Source: Plotosus lineatus (lineage: Eukaryota > Chordata > Actinopteri > Siluriformes > Plotosidae). Taken from it: a stretch of 64,000 nucleotides of DNA. The stretch is taken from NCBI GenBank assembly GCA_024760905.1, contig CM045745.1, forward strand, positions 4,557,282 through 4,621,281, in the 5' to 3' direction. The notes below the pieces were generated by a model. That model was not told the origin of the DNA, did no database searches, and saw only the letters and a list, made by a program, of their open reading frames with translations. Of the stretch, positions 25,085-36,439 are shown piece by piece. Made by a program: the position numbers and the translations under genes. Each line of letters opens with the position of its first letter. The stretch's first letter is position 1.

Positions 25085-25998
25085 GGGGGTTAACAACGAC
25101 CGCCATCGGTGCTGTTAACCAACAGAGTGCTGGTGGAAATTGGACGACTGTTGTTTGACGATGTTGAAAAAGTCAAAGAAGGAGAGGGAGGCGTGTCTGT
25201 CAGCAGAGTGAGAAGAGCAAAGGCATTGAAAGTCGGGACTTTGAATGCTGGCGTTATGACAGGAAAAAGTAGAGAGCTGGCTGTCATGATGCAGAGGAGG
25301 ACATTCTGTGTGTTCAGGAGACGAGGTAGAAAGGTAGCAAGGATAGAAACTTTGGAAAAGGGTTTAAGCTGTTTTATCATGGTGTGGATGGGAAGAGAAA
25401 TGGAGGAAGAGCCATCTTGAAAGTTTGCCAGGAGTGTTTGAAAAGTGAAAAGAGTGTCAGGCAGAGTGATGAGTCTCAAGTTAGAAAGTGAAGGTTCAAT
25501 GTTGTGAGTGCCTATGCCCCACAGGCAGGATGTGAGCACGAAGAGAAGGAGCGATTCTGGAGTGTTAGATGAAGTGATGCAGAGTACCCCAGAGGTGAAA
25601 GAGTGGTCATTGGGACAGGCTGCAATAGACATGTCGGTGCAGGAAACAGAGAGGATGATCGGCAGGTTTGGTATCCAGGACAGGAATGCAGGCCAGATGT
25701 TGATAGATTTTGCAAAAAGGATGGAAATGGCTGTGGTAAATACTTTCTTCCAGAAGAGACAGGAGCATAGGGTGACTTCTCAAAGCAGAGGTAGGAGCAC
25801 ATAGGCAGACTACATCTTGTGCAGGCGATGTAATTTGAAGGAAGTCAGTGACTGCAAAGTAGTTATGGGTGAGAGTGTTGCCAAACAGCATAGGATGGTG
25901 GTGTGCAGGATGACGCTGATGTTGAAGAGGGCAAAGGCAGAGCAGAAGACAAAGTGGTGGAAGCTGAAAAAGGAAGAGTGTAGTGTTGTTTTCAAAGA
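25085..25998 (+). mobile_element. RTE LINE, 5' UTR and endonuclease part
   Basis: It begins with the RTE 5' UTR (GTTAACAACGACCGCCATCG). The decayed endonuclease follows in pieces: VGTLNAGVMTGKSRELAVMM at about 25226, FGIQDRNAGQMLIDFAKRME and VNTFFQKRQEHRVTSQS at about 25660-25790. Stops and frameshifts are frequent. It ends before the reverse transcriptase. Confidence 0.82.
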
Positions 25999-26019
25999 GT
26001 AGACCAGACACAAAGATCT

Positions 26020-26399
26020 CATCTCATCGTCAATCTCATACAGATCAACACATCAACTTTTTAGAGAAAAAGTGTATGTGTATTTTTCTCACCTGAATGT
26101 GGAGAATAAAGATACAATGTGATTGGGAAGAGCTCTTGTTTAGATCATATTCTCCTGTCATTTTATTCATCGCTCCCTGTCAACATTGATGATGTAAGTT
26201 TATTTTATCTGTTTGTAAGTGTTACATGATGTTCTTTAAACTTCAGCAAGAACACATGCCAGCAGACTTTTTGCAACATTTTGACTTATTGTAAATTTCC
26301 CTGTGAATGAAATGAGCAATTATTTTGTTTCTTCATCCATTTTTGCATTGATTCACTTTTTTTTGGTTGCAGCCTGCAAAGATATTGCAATACCAATCT
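26020..26399. other. Spacer, nothing recognised
   Basis: AT-rich sequence without recognisable domain or repeat structure. Confidence 0.4.
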
Positions 26400-26630
26400 A
26401 GTTATGAGATATTTTCTAATACTAATGCAGGCTGACTCCAGGTCGGAGGGGTTGAAGCCTTGAGGTTGTGCATGCAGACATCCTTGAACCTGAGAGCTGG
26501 GCGTCCCTTCGACCTGGTTCCAGTAACCAGCTTCCCATACAGTAAGTCTTTGGGGATGCGGCTGTCATCAATTTGGGTCATCATTCGATATTGATAGACG
26601 TAGGCAAGGTCTGAACAGAATCCTGAAACA
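26400..26630 (-). mobile_element. LINE C-terminal fragment
   Basis: The - strand frame reads DDSRIPKDLLYGKLVTG, RPALRFKDVCMHNLKA and TWSQPA. This matches the C-terminal 'RIPKDLLYGEL...RYKDVCKRDLKA' block of an APE-type LINE, probably the same family as 22868-23330. Confidence 0.6.
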
Positions 26631-26699
26631 CATTTTTGATGGACAGCAGGTCATTCTTGGGATGTGAAGTTTTTTTATTATCATTATTATTTTTATTTA

Positions 26700-26985
26700 T
26701 TTAAAGATGAAACTTTCCGACACCACAAGGTCAAGTCCGTTTGCTAATGGGACAGAAATAAAGTGATCCGAAATAAGTACATGTTCAAAGGGAAAAGAAA
26801 CATCGTACATTAATGAGGATCTCACAAAACTCAGGACCCACTTGTATAAGCTTGTCAGAGATGTAAGAAGAACCAGAAAATCTATTCCACCTGGACAGAT
26901 GATGGCAGAGCGTACATTATGACCAGTGTGAAGGACTTACACGTGTTATTCAAAGAGAATCAGATTTGGACAAATAAGTGCCCGG
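26700..26985 (+). mobile_element. Possible LINE ORF1 fragment
   Basis: A reading across 26800-26990 gives [20 protein letters not shown] and then [15 protein letters not shown]. It resembles the ORF1 segment found in several fish LINEs. It is interrupted by stops and cut by the TA repeat. Confidence 0.35.
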
Positions 26986-26993
26986 AGTATGAT

Positions 26994-26996
26994 ATA

Positions 26997-27094
<98 letters not shown>

Positions 27095-27106
27095 TATATA
27101 TATATA
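26994..27106. repeat. (TA)n microsatellite
   Basis: Long TA run with two TG interruptions. Confidence 0.95.
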
Positions 27107-27107
27107 T

Positions 27108-27340
27108 CAGGGGTCACCAACATGGTGCCCACTGGCTGGTCGCCCGCAAGGACAACATGAGTCGCCCGCGAGCCTGTTTAGGGGTCAGGAACCTGTGGCT
27201 CTTGAGACAGACATGCCTCTTTTGATGACGGCACCTGGCTCTCAGATAAATCAGATGGCCTTTCTTAACAGAACACATAATTTCGCTGTCCTTTAAATAA
27301 ATATACAGAAAAAAGCAAATAAAACAAAAACTGTTGCATT
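27108..27340 (+). mobile_element. hAT-like transposon fragment
   Basis: It begins CAGGGGTCACCAACATGGTG and, inside, has TTTAGGGGTCAGGAACCTGT and GGCTCTTGAGACAGACATGC. These are the end and subterminal words of common fish hAT elements. The other end was not found here. A related end lies at 42890-43003. Confidence 0.5.
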
Positions 27341-27880
27341 GTTCTGTTATGTTTTTTTCCGATGTCTCAAATCTCACGCATTAATACAATTATTTCCAAA
27401 TTTTATTTCATTTATTGTTATTTTTTAAGGATGAAATTTCCGCGAACACATGCCATTGGCTGTCTTTTGCGTGAACATACATAAGTTCTCTTTCTGCTTC
27501 TGGCTGCGAGATCTTTTACCGTAAAATCAGATACATATGCGCACTTAAAAACTAAAGGTTGTGAAACTTGCTCAGATGATGTTTTCATTTACTATTGTAG
27601 ATTTAGTTAGAAATCTAAACATTGTTCATAGTTTCAGTTTGTAATTCCATGTGTTGTTGCAAGGTTGCTGCACAGGATACTTGCCATCAACCTGAGGAGA
27701 TTTGTTAACATATGGAAAAAATAAACCATACTACTGGAAAATGTTACAAAGTTTGACCAAAACAACTGGTTCTGTTTCTTAGATTCCAGCTTTGAAAATA
27801 AATATAAGTGAAGAACCTTTAGCTTTTTCAGATTTTGATAAAGCTAAATAAATATTCTTTAATCAATATCGAACCTGGGT
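27341..27880. other. AT-rich sequence, unassigned
   Basis: No gene, splice-bordered frame or known element was recognised. Confidence 0.4.
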
Positions 27881-28680
27881 GATACAGATAGCAAGTGTTT
27901 ACCACAGTTCAGAAGGCATACAGATGCTACATTAGATAATATTATTATAGACGTGAATGAGATTTCTGATATTATAAAATGTTTTCCTCTTAAGGAAGCT
28001 TTTGGACCAGACCAGATAAGTCATCATTGACTCAAAAATACTGTTAACTCAGTATGCCCGGTTCTGGGCACATTATTTAAGGTTTCACTTTATTCGTTAT
28101 GTTAGGACGTTGTTTGAAAGAGTTATATTTGAACATGTCTATAATTACTTTGTGTTCAATGAGTTGTTATATAAATAAACAGTGTGGATTTTGTGGTGGT
28201 CGTTCGAGTATCAGATTTGTACATCACTTGATCATAAAGAGTACTGTTGCATTGTTCTGTTATGTTTTTGTGAAGTATCAAAGGCCTTGAGTTTGGCATG
28301 TAGGACTTATTTTAAAATTAGAGATGTATGGTGTGAGTGGCAAAAAACTACTTGATTGGTTTAAAAGTCATGTTAGCAATTGCATTTAGTCAGTTTTTGT
28401 TACTTGGTCGTTGTCCAAGCCTTTGGTGTTAAAAGTGGGAGTTCCACAAATATCAGTTTTGGGTCCATTTCTTTGTATTGGTGTATGAACAATGAGATAG
28501 CAGATAAACTAAATTGTATAACTCGCCTTTTTGCTGAAGAAAAAACTTTAGCTCATTCAGAATATTATCTCAGGAAAAACCATCGGTGGAAAGATGCACG
28601 AATGAATATTTAGAATTATTGTTTTAGAATTAATTGGGCAAAGGATTGGGGAATTTCTTTCAATCCGGATAAAACTGAAG
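27880..28680 (+). mobile_element. Degenerate Jockey/CR1-like LINE reverse transcriptase
   Basis: Decayed RT blocks in order: VNEISDIIKCFPLKEAFGPD at about 27952, KQCGFCGGRSSIRFVHHL at about 28180, KVGVPQISVLGPFLCI at about 28432, LFAEEKTL (a decayed F-A-D-D) at about 28530, and GISFNPDKTEAM at about 28650. Stops interrupt throughout. Confidence 0.6.
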
Positions 28681-28858
28681 CTATGAGCAAAGAGGTCCAG
28701 ACGTCACTCTCCCCAGCCACTTCCTCCAACTCTCCCGGGGGGACACCAAGGCGGTCCCAGACAAGTTGAGAGACGTGGTCCCTCCAGCGTGTTCTAGGTC
28801 GACCCTGGGGGTCTCTTCCCGGTTGGACATGCCCGAAACACCACACCAGGCTCGGACC
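28680..28858 (-). mobile_element. LINE C-terminal fragment (GRPRTRWRD family)
   Basis: The - strand frame 28616-28846 reads GRPRTRWRDHVSQLVWDRLG and PPGELEEVAGESDVW. This is the C-terminal signature of the LINE family whose RT lies at 23740-24830. Confidence 0.7.
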
Positions 28859-28859
28859 T

Positions 28860-29424
28860 TAGTTTAAGCTGTTTTAATGTGGTCTGAAGGAAAGCGAAAT
28901 GGTGCAGAAGTCATCTTGAGGAAGGGGTTTTTCAGGAATGTTTTAGAAGCAAAAAGACTGTCAGACAGAGTGATGAGTCTCAAGTGAGAAATTGAAGGTG
29001 TGATGTTCAATGTTGTTAGTGCTTATGCCCTACAAGGCAGGATGAGAGTGAGAAGAGAAGGAGAGATTCTGGAGTGACTTCGATGAATTGATGCAGAGTA
29101 ACCCCAGTGGTCATTGGGGCAGACTTCAATGGATATGTCGGTGCAGGCAATAGAGGGGACGAGGAAGTGATGGGCAGGTTTGGTATACAGGACAGGAATG
29201 CAGAAGGACAGCTGTTGGTAGATTTTGCAAAAAGGATGGAAATGGCTGTGGTGAATACTTTCTTCCAGAAGAGAAAGGAGAGTAGGGTGACTTATGAAAG
29301 CGGAGGTAGAAGCACACTGGTAGACTACATCTTGTACATCTTGAACAAGGAGAGGCGGGAGGCAGGAGGCATGTCCGTAGGCAGAGAGAGAAGAGGAAAG
29401 GCTCGAGTCTTAGACTGAGAGTAG
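28860..29424 (+). mobile_element. RTE LINE endonuclease segment, first copy
   Basis: It carries VVIGADFNGYVGAGNRGDEE, FGIQDRNAEGQLLVDFAKR and TYESGGRSTLVDYIL, conserved endonuclease blocks of the RTE family. The same region repeats immediately after, at 29425-29900. The two copies are joined near GAGTCTTAGACTGAGAGTAG. Confidence 0.8.
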
Positions 29425-29900
29425 GGACTTTGAATGGTAGCAAGGCTAGAAGCTTAGGAACAGGGTTTAAGCTGTTTTATCATGGTGTGGATGGGAAGAG
29501 AAATGGAGTTATCTTGAAGGAGAGGTTTGTCAGGAATGTTCTAGAAGTGAAAAGAGTGTCAGACAGAGTGATGAGTCTCAAGTGAGAAATTGAAGTTGTG
29601 ATGTTCAATGTTGTTAGTGCTTATGCCCCACAAGGCAGGACGTGAGCTAGAAGAGAAGAAGAGATTCTGGAATGAGTTATATGAAGTGATGCAGAATACC
29701 CCCAGAGGTGAAAGAGTGGTCATTGGTGCAGACTTCAATGGACATGTGTGTGCAAGGAACAGAGGGGATGAGGAAGTGACAGGAAGGTTTGGTATCCAGG
29801 ACAGGAACTCAGAAGGACAGATGTTAATCGATTTTTCAAAAAGGATGGAAATGGCTGTGGTCATATTTCTACCAGAAGAAACAGGACCATAGCATGACTG
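29425..29900 (+). mobile_element. RTE LINE, 5' portion split by an L2-like LINE
   Basis: Endonuclease blocks VVIGADFNGHVCARNRGDEE and FGIQDRNSEGQMLIDF are visible, ending at GGACCATAGCATGACT. The element resumes at about 31373 (AGCACACAAGTAGATTTCAT), continuing the RTE consensus with only a few missing bases. The intervening LINE is therefore a later insertion. Confidence 0.78.
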
Positions 29901-29904
29901 AGAC

Positions 29905-30710
29905 AAGTGCAAGTAAGATAAGATAAGATACAGCTTTATTAATCTCACAATGGAGAAATTCACTGTTACAGGCTCTTGAGGTACCATCAGTATGGGGTGC
30001 AAAAATAGATACATATACAAACATACACACATAGATATATATTATATAAGTAAATAAATAAATAGATACATAAATAGTATAAATTAATATACAATAAAAA
30101 AGAAAAGAAGGGAACAACTTTGTAGACTGGCCTATATTCAAGTGTACATGTATCTGAGGGCAGAGTAGATGGGTTGATATGGTTCACAGTCAGTGGGGTA
30201 GATGTGGTTGATTAAAGTGCACGGGGTTTTTATTGCACATAACCGATATTTTCACAGACAGTTACAAAGTGGCGTTGTACAGTCTGACAGCGGTGGGAAT
30301 GAACGACCTGCGGTAGCGCTCCTTCCTGCACTGAGGATGTCTCAGTCGTCCACTGAAGGAGCTGCTCAGCTCTTCTACAGTCTGGTCCACAGAGTCCAGT
30401 AGGCAGCCGAGGACAGAGCTGGTCCTCCTGACCAGCTTGTTCAGTCTCTTTCTGTCCCGCTCTGTGCTGCCCGGGGCCCAGCAGATGGCAGCGTAGAGGA
30501 TTGCAGAGGCTACCACAGAGTCATAAAAAGTCCTGAGCAGAGGTCTGCATACTCCGAAGGACCTAAGTCTCCTCAGAAAGTGGAGGCGACTCTGGCCCTT
30601 CTTGTACAGGGCGTTGGTGTTGTGGGACCAGTCCAGTTTATTGTTAAGGTGAACGTCCAGGTACTTGAAACTGTCCACTGTCTCAATGTCCTGTCCCTGG
30701 ATGTTCACTA

Positions 30711-30778
<68 letters not shown>

Positions 30779-31372
30779 GAGTGCTTCTCCTGAAGTCGAC
30801 CACCATCTCCTTTGTCTTCCTAGTGTTCAAGCACAGGTGGTTGCGCTCACACCAGTTCACGAAGTCAACGATGACCGACTGGTACTCCAGCTTGTTCCCC
30901 TCTGACACACTGCCCACGATGGCGGAGTCGTCCGAGAACTTCTGGAGGTGGGAGCTGTCTGTGCTATAGATGAAGTCCGAGGTATAAATGTTGAAAAGGA
31001 AGTTTGAGAGGACGGTGCCCTGCGGTGCCCCCGTGCTGCAGACTGCCACCTTTCACTTACAGCCGCGCAGCCACATGTACTGTGGACGGTTAGTGAGGTA
31101 GTCGATAATCCAGGCAGCAAGATGTCCGTCCACTCCCACGTCCTCCAGCTTCCCCCGCAGAAGCGCTGGCCTGATGGTGTTGAAGGCGCTGGAGAAGTCA
31201 AAGAACATGACCCTCACAGTGCTGCCAGCGATCTCCAGGTGGTTGAGTGCCCGCTGCAGAAGGTAGATGAGGGAGTCTTCTACCCCGATGTTGGGCCTGT
31301 AGACAAACTGCAGCGGGTCTAGGGTGGGGCTCACCATAGAGTAGAGATGTTCGAGGATAAAAGTGTAAGAGA
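29905..31372 (-). mobile_element. L2-like LINE, 5'-truncated, inserted into RTE
   Basis: The - strand frames 31053-31400, 30708-31049 and 30262-30708 give DPLQFVYRPNIGVEDSLIYL, FFDFSSAFNTIRPALL, GAPQGTVLSNFLFNIYTSD, LQKFSDDSAIVG (catalytic FSDD), FKYLDVHLNNKLDWSHNT and CRKERYRRSFIPTAVRLYN. The 3' end carries TTATCTTATCTTATC repeats on the sense strand. A CA/GT run lies inside the frame. The clade name L2 is from memory of such fish elements. Confidence 0.82.
30716..30776. repeat. (GT)n microsatellite inside LINE frame
   Basis: It lies between RRSTLT and NIQGQD of the L2-like frame. On the coding strand it reads as His-Thr repeats without closing the frame. Confidence 0.95.
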
Positions 31373-33195
31373 GTAAAAGCACACAAGTAGATTTCATCAT
31401 GTGTAAGCAATGTAATTAGAAAAAAGTTGGTGACTGCAATATCGTTGTGGGTGAGAGTGTTGCCAAACAGCATAATTTGGTGTGCAGAATGCCGCTGATG
31501 GTGAGGAAGGTGAAAAAGGCAAAGGCAGACAGAAGACAATGTGGTGGAAGCTGAAAAAGGAAGAGTGTCATGTTGTCTTCAAGGAGGAGTTGAAACAGGC
31601 TTTGGGTGATCAGGAAGAGCTGCCAGATGACTGGACAACTACCGCTAATGTTATCAGGGAGACAGGTAGGAGAATACTTGGTGTGTAATCTGGAAGGAGC
31701 GTAGATAAGGAGACTTGGTGGTGGAATGAGGAAGTGCAGGAGTGTGTACAAAGGAAGAGGTTAGCGAAGAAGAAATGGGATATTGAGAGGACCGAAGAGA
31801 GTCAACAGGACTACAGGGAGACACAACGTAAGGTGGAGGTAGTGGTGCCAAAGGCCAAACAGAGGGCGTATGATGACCTGTCTGCTAAATTGGACAGTAA
31901 AAAGCAATAAAATGATTCAAACAGGTTGGCACAGCAGAGAAATAGAGATGGGAAGGACATGCAGCAAGTTAGAGTGATAAAGGCCAGAGAGGGAATGTAT
32001 TGACAGAAGTGTGCTAGGAAGATAGAAAGAATGCTTTGAAGAGCTGATGAATGAGAAAAAAACAGTAGAAGAGGTGACCATGGAGGACAGGGGGTAGCAA
32101 AAGTTTCAAAGGGAGGAGGCAGGAGGCAGCAAACATTAATAAGAGTAGTGAGGAGGGCACTGAAGAGGATAAAGAGTGGAAAGGCAGTTGGTCCTGATGC
32201 CTGTGATGCCTGTGTACCTGTGGAGGTATGGAAGTGTCTAGGAGAGGTAGCAGGAGATTTTCTGACAAGAACATTCAACAAGCTCTTCGAGAGTGAGCAG
32301 ATGCCAGAGGACTAGAAAAGTGTGCTGGTGCCCATTTGAAGAACAAGAGAGACGTGCAGAGTTTTGGCAACCCCAGAAGGAAAAAGTTGATGAGCCATAC
32401 GATAAAGTTATGGAAAAGCACAGTGGAAGCTAGACGAAGGGCAGAGGTCAGCATTTATGAACAACAGTTTGGTTTCATGCCAAGAAAGAGCACCACAGAT
32501 ATAGAGTTTGCTTTCAGGATGTTAACAGAGAAGGCCAGAGAAGGTCAGAAGGGGCTGCATTGAAGTATGTTGGAGTGGTGCAGGACATGTATGAGAGATA
32601 TAAGACAGTGGTAAGGTGTGCTGTCGGCGTGACCGAAGAATTCAAGGTGGAGGTGTGACTGCATCAAGGATCAGCTCTGAGCCCCTTCTTATTTGTGATT
32701 GTGATGGACAGGCTGACAGACAAGGTTGATCAAGAATCTCCATGGACAATGATGTTTGCAGATGACATTGTGACCTGTTGTAAGAGCAGAGAACAAGTGG
32801 ATGAAAATCGAGAGAGGTGGAGGTATTCCCTGGAAAGGAGAGGAATGAAGGTTTGCCTCAGTATGTCAGAATATGTGTGTGTAAACGACAAGGACCCAAG
32901 AAAAATGGTGAGGTAACAAGGAGCAGTGATAAGGAAGGTGGAGGATTTGATTGTTAGGCTCAACAATCCAGAGCAATGGAGAGTGTGGAATAGAGGTGAA
33001 GAAGCGTGTGTAGGCAGGTTGGAATGGTTGGAGAAAAGTGTCTGCTGTGATGTGTGATAGGAGAGGATCAGCAGAAATGAAAGGAAAAGTGTATAAGACG
33101 GTGATGAGGCCATCGATGCTGTATGGTTTCGAACCAGTGGCCCTGGGGAAAAGACAGGAGGCAGAGCTGGAGGAGAGATGAAAATTTTGAGGTAA
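31373..33195 (+). mobile_element. RTE LINE, 3' portion of the split element
   Basis: Linker block (KKEECHVVF, DDWTTTANVIRETGRRILG) at about 31550-31690, then QQFGFMPRKSTTDIEFAF, VMDRLTDKVDQESPWTMMFA and DDIVTCCKSREQ at 32460-32800. The element is truncated after the GKRQEAELEE block near 33190. Many stops and frameshifts. Confidence 0.82.
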
Positions 33196-33227
33196 TTTTA
33201 TTTATAAATTAATAATATAATATATAA

Positions 33228-33500
33228 TTGCAGTGATGGTCTTGTGGATACAGCGCAGGATCACTGATCCTAAAGTTGGAGGTTCGAGTCCCCACAGGGC
33301 TGTCATTGTCCCCCCAGTGCAGCGAAATGAGTTCTCAAAGACCAGTTATGTCTCTCACTGTCTTCAGTGAGAGGCATGTAAATGAACCATTGCTTACTTT
33401 TGTACTTTTTTTCCCTCTGTCTCTTGCTAGAAAGGCACCCGATGTAAAAACCTATGCCAAATCAAACAAGCGAATCATTCCATGTGGCGACCCTTGAAAA
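33228..33500 (+). mobile_element. tRNA/RTE-tailed SINE
   Basis: Head: TTGCAGTGATGGTCTTGTGG with GAGGTTCGAGTCCCC. Body: TGTCTCTCACTGTCTTCAGT. Tail: CGAATCATTCCATGTGGCGA then CCCTTGAAAAAAAACC, abutting the RTE 3' end at about 33500. It is diverged relative to 40847-41196. Confidence 0.75.
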
Positions 33501-34063
33501 AAAACCTTTTCCTTTTGGCTGCTTCCTTCAGGGGATGCCACAGCGAACATCTGTCTCCAGCTCAGCCTATCTTGTGCATCTTCCCCTCTTCCACCAACTA
33601 CCTTCATGTCCTCCTTTGCCACATCCATATAACTTCTGTTTGGTCTTCCTCTCGGCCTTCTGTCAAGTATTTCCAACCTCAGCATTCTACTACCAATATA
33701 TTCACTCTTCCTTCCTCTGTACATGACCAAACCAGCTCAATGTCTGACTTTGTCTCCAAAACCTCTTACATGTGCTGTCCCTCTGATGTACTCATTCTTG
33801 ATCCTATCCATCCTCATTCCTCCCAAAGAGAACCTCAACATTTTCATCTCTGCTACCTCGAGCTCTGCCTCCTGTCTTTTCCTCAGCGCCACTTTTGTGA
33901 ACCACAGAACATCGCTGGCCTCAACATCTCTTGTACACTTTTCCTTTCATTCTTGCCCTCTTATCACACTGGCCACGTTCACCCAGCCATTCCAACCTGC
34001 CTGCACACGCTTCTTCACCTCATTCACTCTCTCTTGCTCTGGATTGTTGAGTATAAGTACTTA
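33501..34063 (-). mobile_element. RTE LINE 3' fragment
   Basis: The - strand carries the C-terminal block in shifted frames (RGRKSEYIGSRMLRLEI, RPRGRPNRSYMDVAKEDMK). On the + strand the 3' UTR begins CCTTTTGGCTGCTTCCTTCA. It is broken at its 5' side by the Gypsy LTR at about 34064. Confidence 0.82.
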
Positions 34064-34386
34064 CGGCGTCGACACTAGGATTCGCTTCATGCCAGCTTGC
34101 CGGACAGGACTATCTGTGCAGATTAACATTGGGACTTGTTGTGAGTTTAACCGCTTGAATTTTGCATTTGAATTGTGTTTGAGATATGTTGCTACCTGAC
34201 ATTGAAATGTAGTATTTTTAATCTTGGATAAATTTATAATTGTTGTTGTGAGTTTTAGTTTTGTTCTTAAATACTACCTTTGTGTCTCTCTCTACCTATC
34301 ATTGAATTTAACTTGTGGTTGCGGTGTCGGATTTTATTTCCAAGGGTCAACTTGGAATTATTCATAAATTTTCCCTATCCATAACA
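34064..34386 (+). repeat. 5' LTR fragment of Gmr1-like element
   Basis: It aligns with 40121-40457 of the 3' LTR (shared words GCCAGCTTGCCG, ATATGTTGCTACCTGAC, AATACTACCTTTGTGTCTCT, CCATAACA end). The upstream thousand bases of the LTR are missing at the junction with the RTE. Confidence 0.85.
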
Positions 34387-34388
34387 AG

Positions 34389-34410
34389 TGGGGGCTCGTC
34401 GTCCGGGATC
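34389..34410 (+). other. Primer binding site, tRNA-Pro-like
   Basis: TGGGGGCTCGTCGTCCGGGA lies two bases after the LTR end. It matches the complement of the tRNA-Pro 3' end except for a GTC duplication that inserts three bases. Confidence 0.65.
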
Positions 34411-34429
34411 GATCTTCTCAGTCAGAATT

Positions 34430-35640
34430 GAAAATCAAGAATGTTATCGTGCAAATTGGACTCATTTCCATTTGGCAAAAATGGCCTCTCCAAAAGAGCT
34501 TGATGTTTGATACATTTTTTGAAAGCTTTCACTTTAGAATCAGTCTGTGCCCTTCGCAAATCAGATTTGTTAAATTGGCAAAGCATTTAAGCCTGGAAGT
34601 TAAAATTGCTATGAGGAAATTTCAGTTTTTGAGAATTGTCTTGACCCATTTTATTGAGGATGAAATTTTTGAGGGGGATGCTTTGGCTTTAGTTAAAGAC
34701 GAAAAAGCGGACAGTTTGGAAAGAAGAAAGTTAGAAATTGAACAAGAAAAAGAACTGAGAAAATATGAAATCGAAATGGAATCAAGGGCCAAAGAAATGG
34801 AACTTGAGTTAGAAAGGCGAATGGAATTCTAAGGTAGTTGAGAGTTCTCAAGACAGTGACTATTTTGATGTTACAAAACATGTCAGATTAGTACCTCCAT
34901 TCAATAAGAAAAATGTTGACAAATTCGTTTTGCATTTTGAAAAAGTGGCAACAAATTTGAAATGGCCAAAAGAGACTATTTTCTTGTAAAGCGTGTTGAA
35001 AGGCCGGGCTCAGGACATTTATTCGGCTTTGAATGTTGAACAGAGTTCAAATTATGAGCTGGTCAAAAATGCTATTTTGAAAGCGTATGAGTTGGTTCCT
35101 GAGGCTTATAGGCAGAAATTCAGGCAGTTTAAGATACGGCGAGAGGAAACATATGTGGAGTTTGACGGGGAAAAGGAAACTGTTCGATAGGTGGTGTTTG
35201 TCAATAAAGGTGGATAAAAGTTTTGATAATTTAGGACGGCTTGTTCTTTTGGAAGGATTTAGGCAGTGTGTTCATGCTGATATTAGGACACAGATGAGTA
35301 GAAAATAGATCAGTTACAACAGGCTGCATTTCTGTCTGATGATTACTTGGTTCCTCATAAACATAAGTTCAGGTCTAGTGGTTACTCTGGTTCAGATAAA
35401 TTTCGGTCAGGTCAGTCAGGTAGTTCAGGATGAATTAGGAATAAGGATGTCACTACATCTCCTACGTCTGGCTCAGATTTTCGAAAGTTCAAGAGTTCAG
35501 AGAATTCAGTTGATTCTAAACAAGATTCAGGTTTTTTGCCAAATGTCACGTGTTGTTATTGTTGTCAGCGAGGTCATTTGCTTTCCAAATGTCCCAAGCT
35601 GCAATTTCAAAATCAGTCGCAGTCCTCACCCCATGCTTTT
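34430..35640 (+). pseudogene. Gmr1-like gag with zinc knuckle
   Basis: An acidic/charged helical region (EQEKELRKYEIEMESRAK) at about 34740 is followed by RLVPPFNKKNVDKFVLHFEK at about 34888. A SCAN-like stretch (AYELVPEAYRQKFRQFK) lies at about 35086. A zinc knuckle (CCYCCQRGHLLSKC, spacing C-x2-C-x4-H-x4-C) is at 35551-35590. At least three frame breaks. Gag would package the element RNA. Confidence 0.8.
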
Positions 35641-35699
35641 GTGAATGTCAAGTCCCAGGCTATTTCTGAAGATGTTCGTACCGAGGAGCCGATTGTTTC

Positions 35700-36215
35700 T
35701 GAGGTTCCATAATCCAAGTCTGCTGTTGTTTGGGAGGAGTACTTGCCTTTTATTTCCAAGGGTTTTGTTTCACTTCAGGGCGACACGTCCACATTACGAC
35801 TCATTACTATCTTGAGGGACACAGGCGCTCTTCAATCTCTATGCTCGAAGGTGTTCTGCCTTTTTCGAAATTGTCGTCTGCTAACTCAGATGTTTTACTA
35901 GAGGGTATTGGTGGTGTTGTAGGGGTACCTCTCCATTTTGTGCATTTGCAGTCTGATCTGGTGTCTGGGTTAGTTAGTTAGTGAAGGTTAGTGTGAAGGA
36001 AACCCTCCCAGTTCCAGGTGTTGACTTGCTTTTTGGTAATGATTTAGCAGGGGCTAAGTTTTTGGCTGTTCCTTGTGTTAGCGTTGAGCCAAGCATTTCA
36101 GTAAACACTGAATTCCTTCAGGAAGAAATTCCGGGGATTGTTCCAGCATGTGCTGTGACTCGTTCCATGGCAAACAAAGTCTTGCAAGAAACTTCTGATG
36201 AAAATGATTGTTAAT
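35700..36215 (+). pseudogene. Gmr1-like aspartic protease region
   Basis: The active-site motif reads LRDTGALQSL at 35812-35841 (DTG). A later frame has VPGVDLLFGNDLAGAKF at about 36020, which resembles the flap/GNDLAG region of vertebrate Gypsy proteases. A frameshift lies between the two. Confidence 0.75.
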
Positions 36216-36439
36216 ACAATATTGCTGTTTTTTTTATGGATCATTCATACACCTTTTTTCAGGTCGGGGTAATTTTTCGTGCGGTGCAGCTGAATTTCCA
36301 GGTTCGGACCCAGTACTTTCACGTGCGCAACTCATTTCTTCTCAGTGTGATGATTCGGAAATTCGATCACTTGCTCTTTGAGCACTACCTTCTAGTGAGG
36401 CGGCTAAGGTTCCCGCCTGTTATTATTACCAAAATGGTA

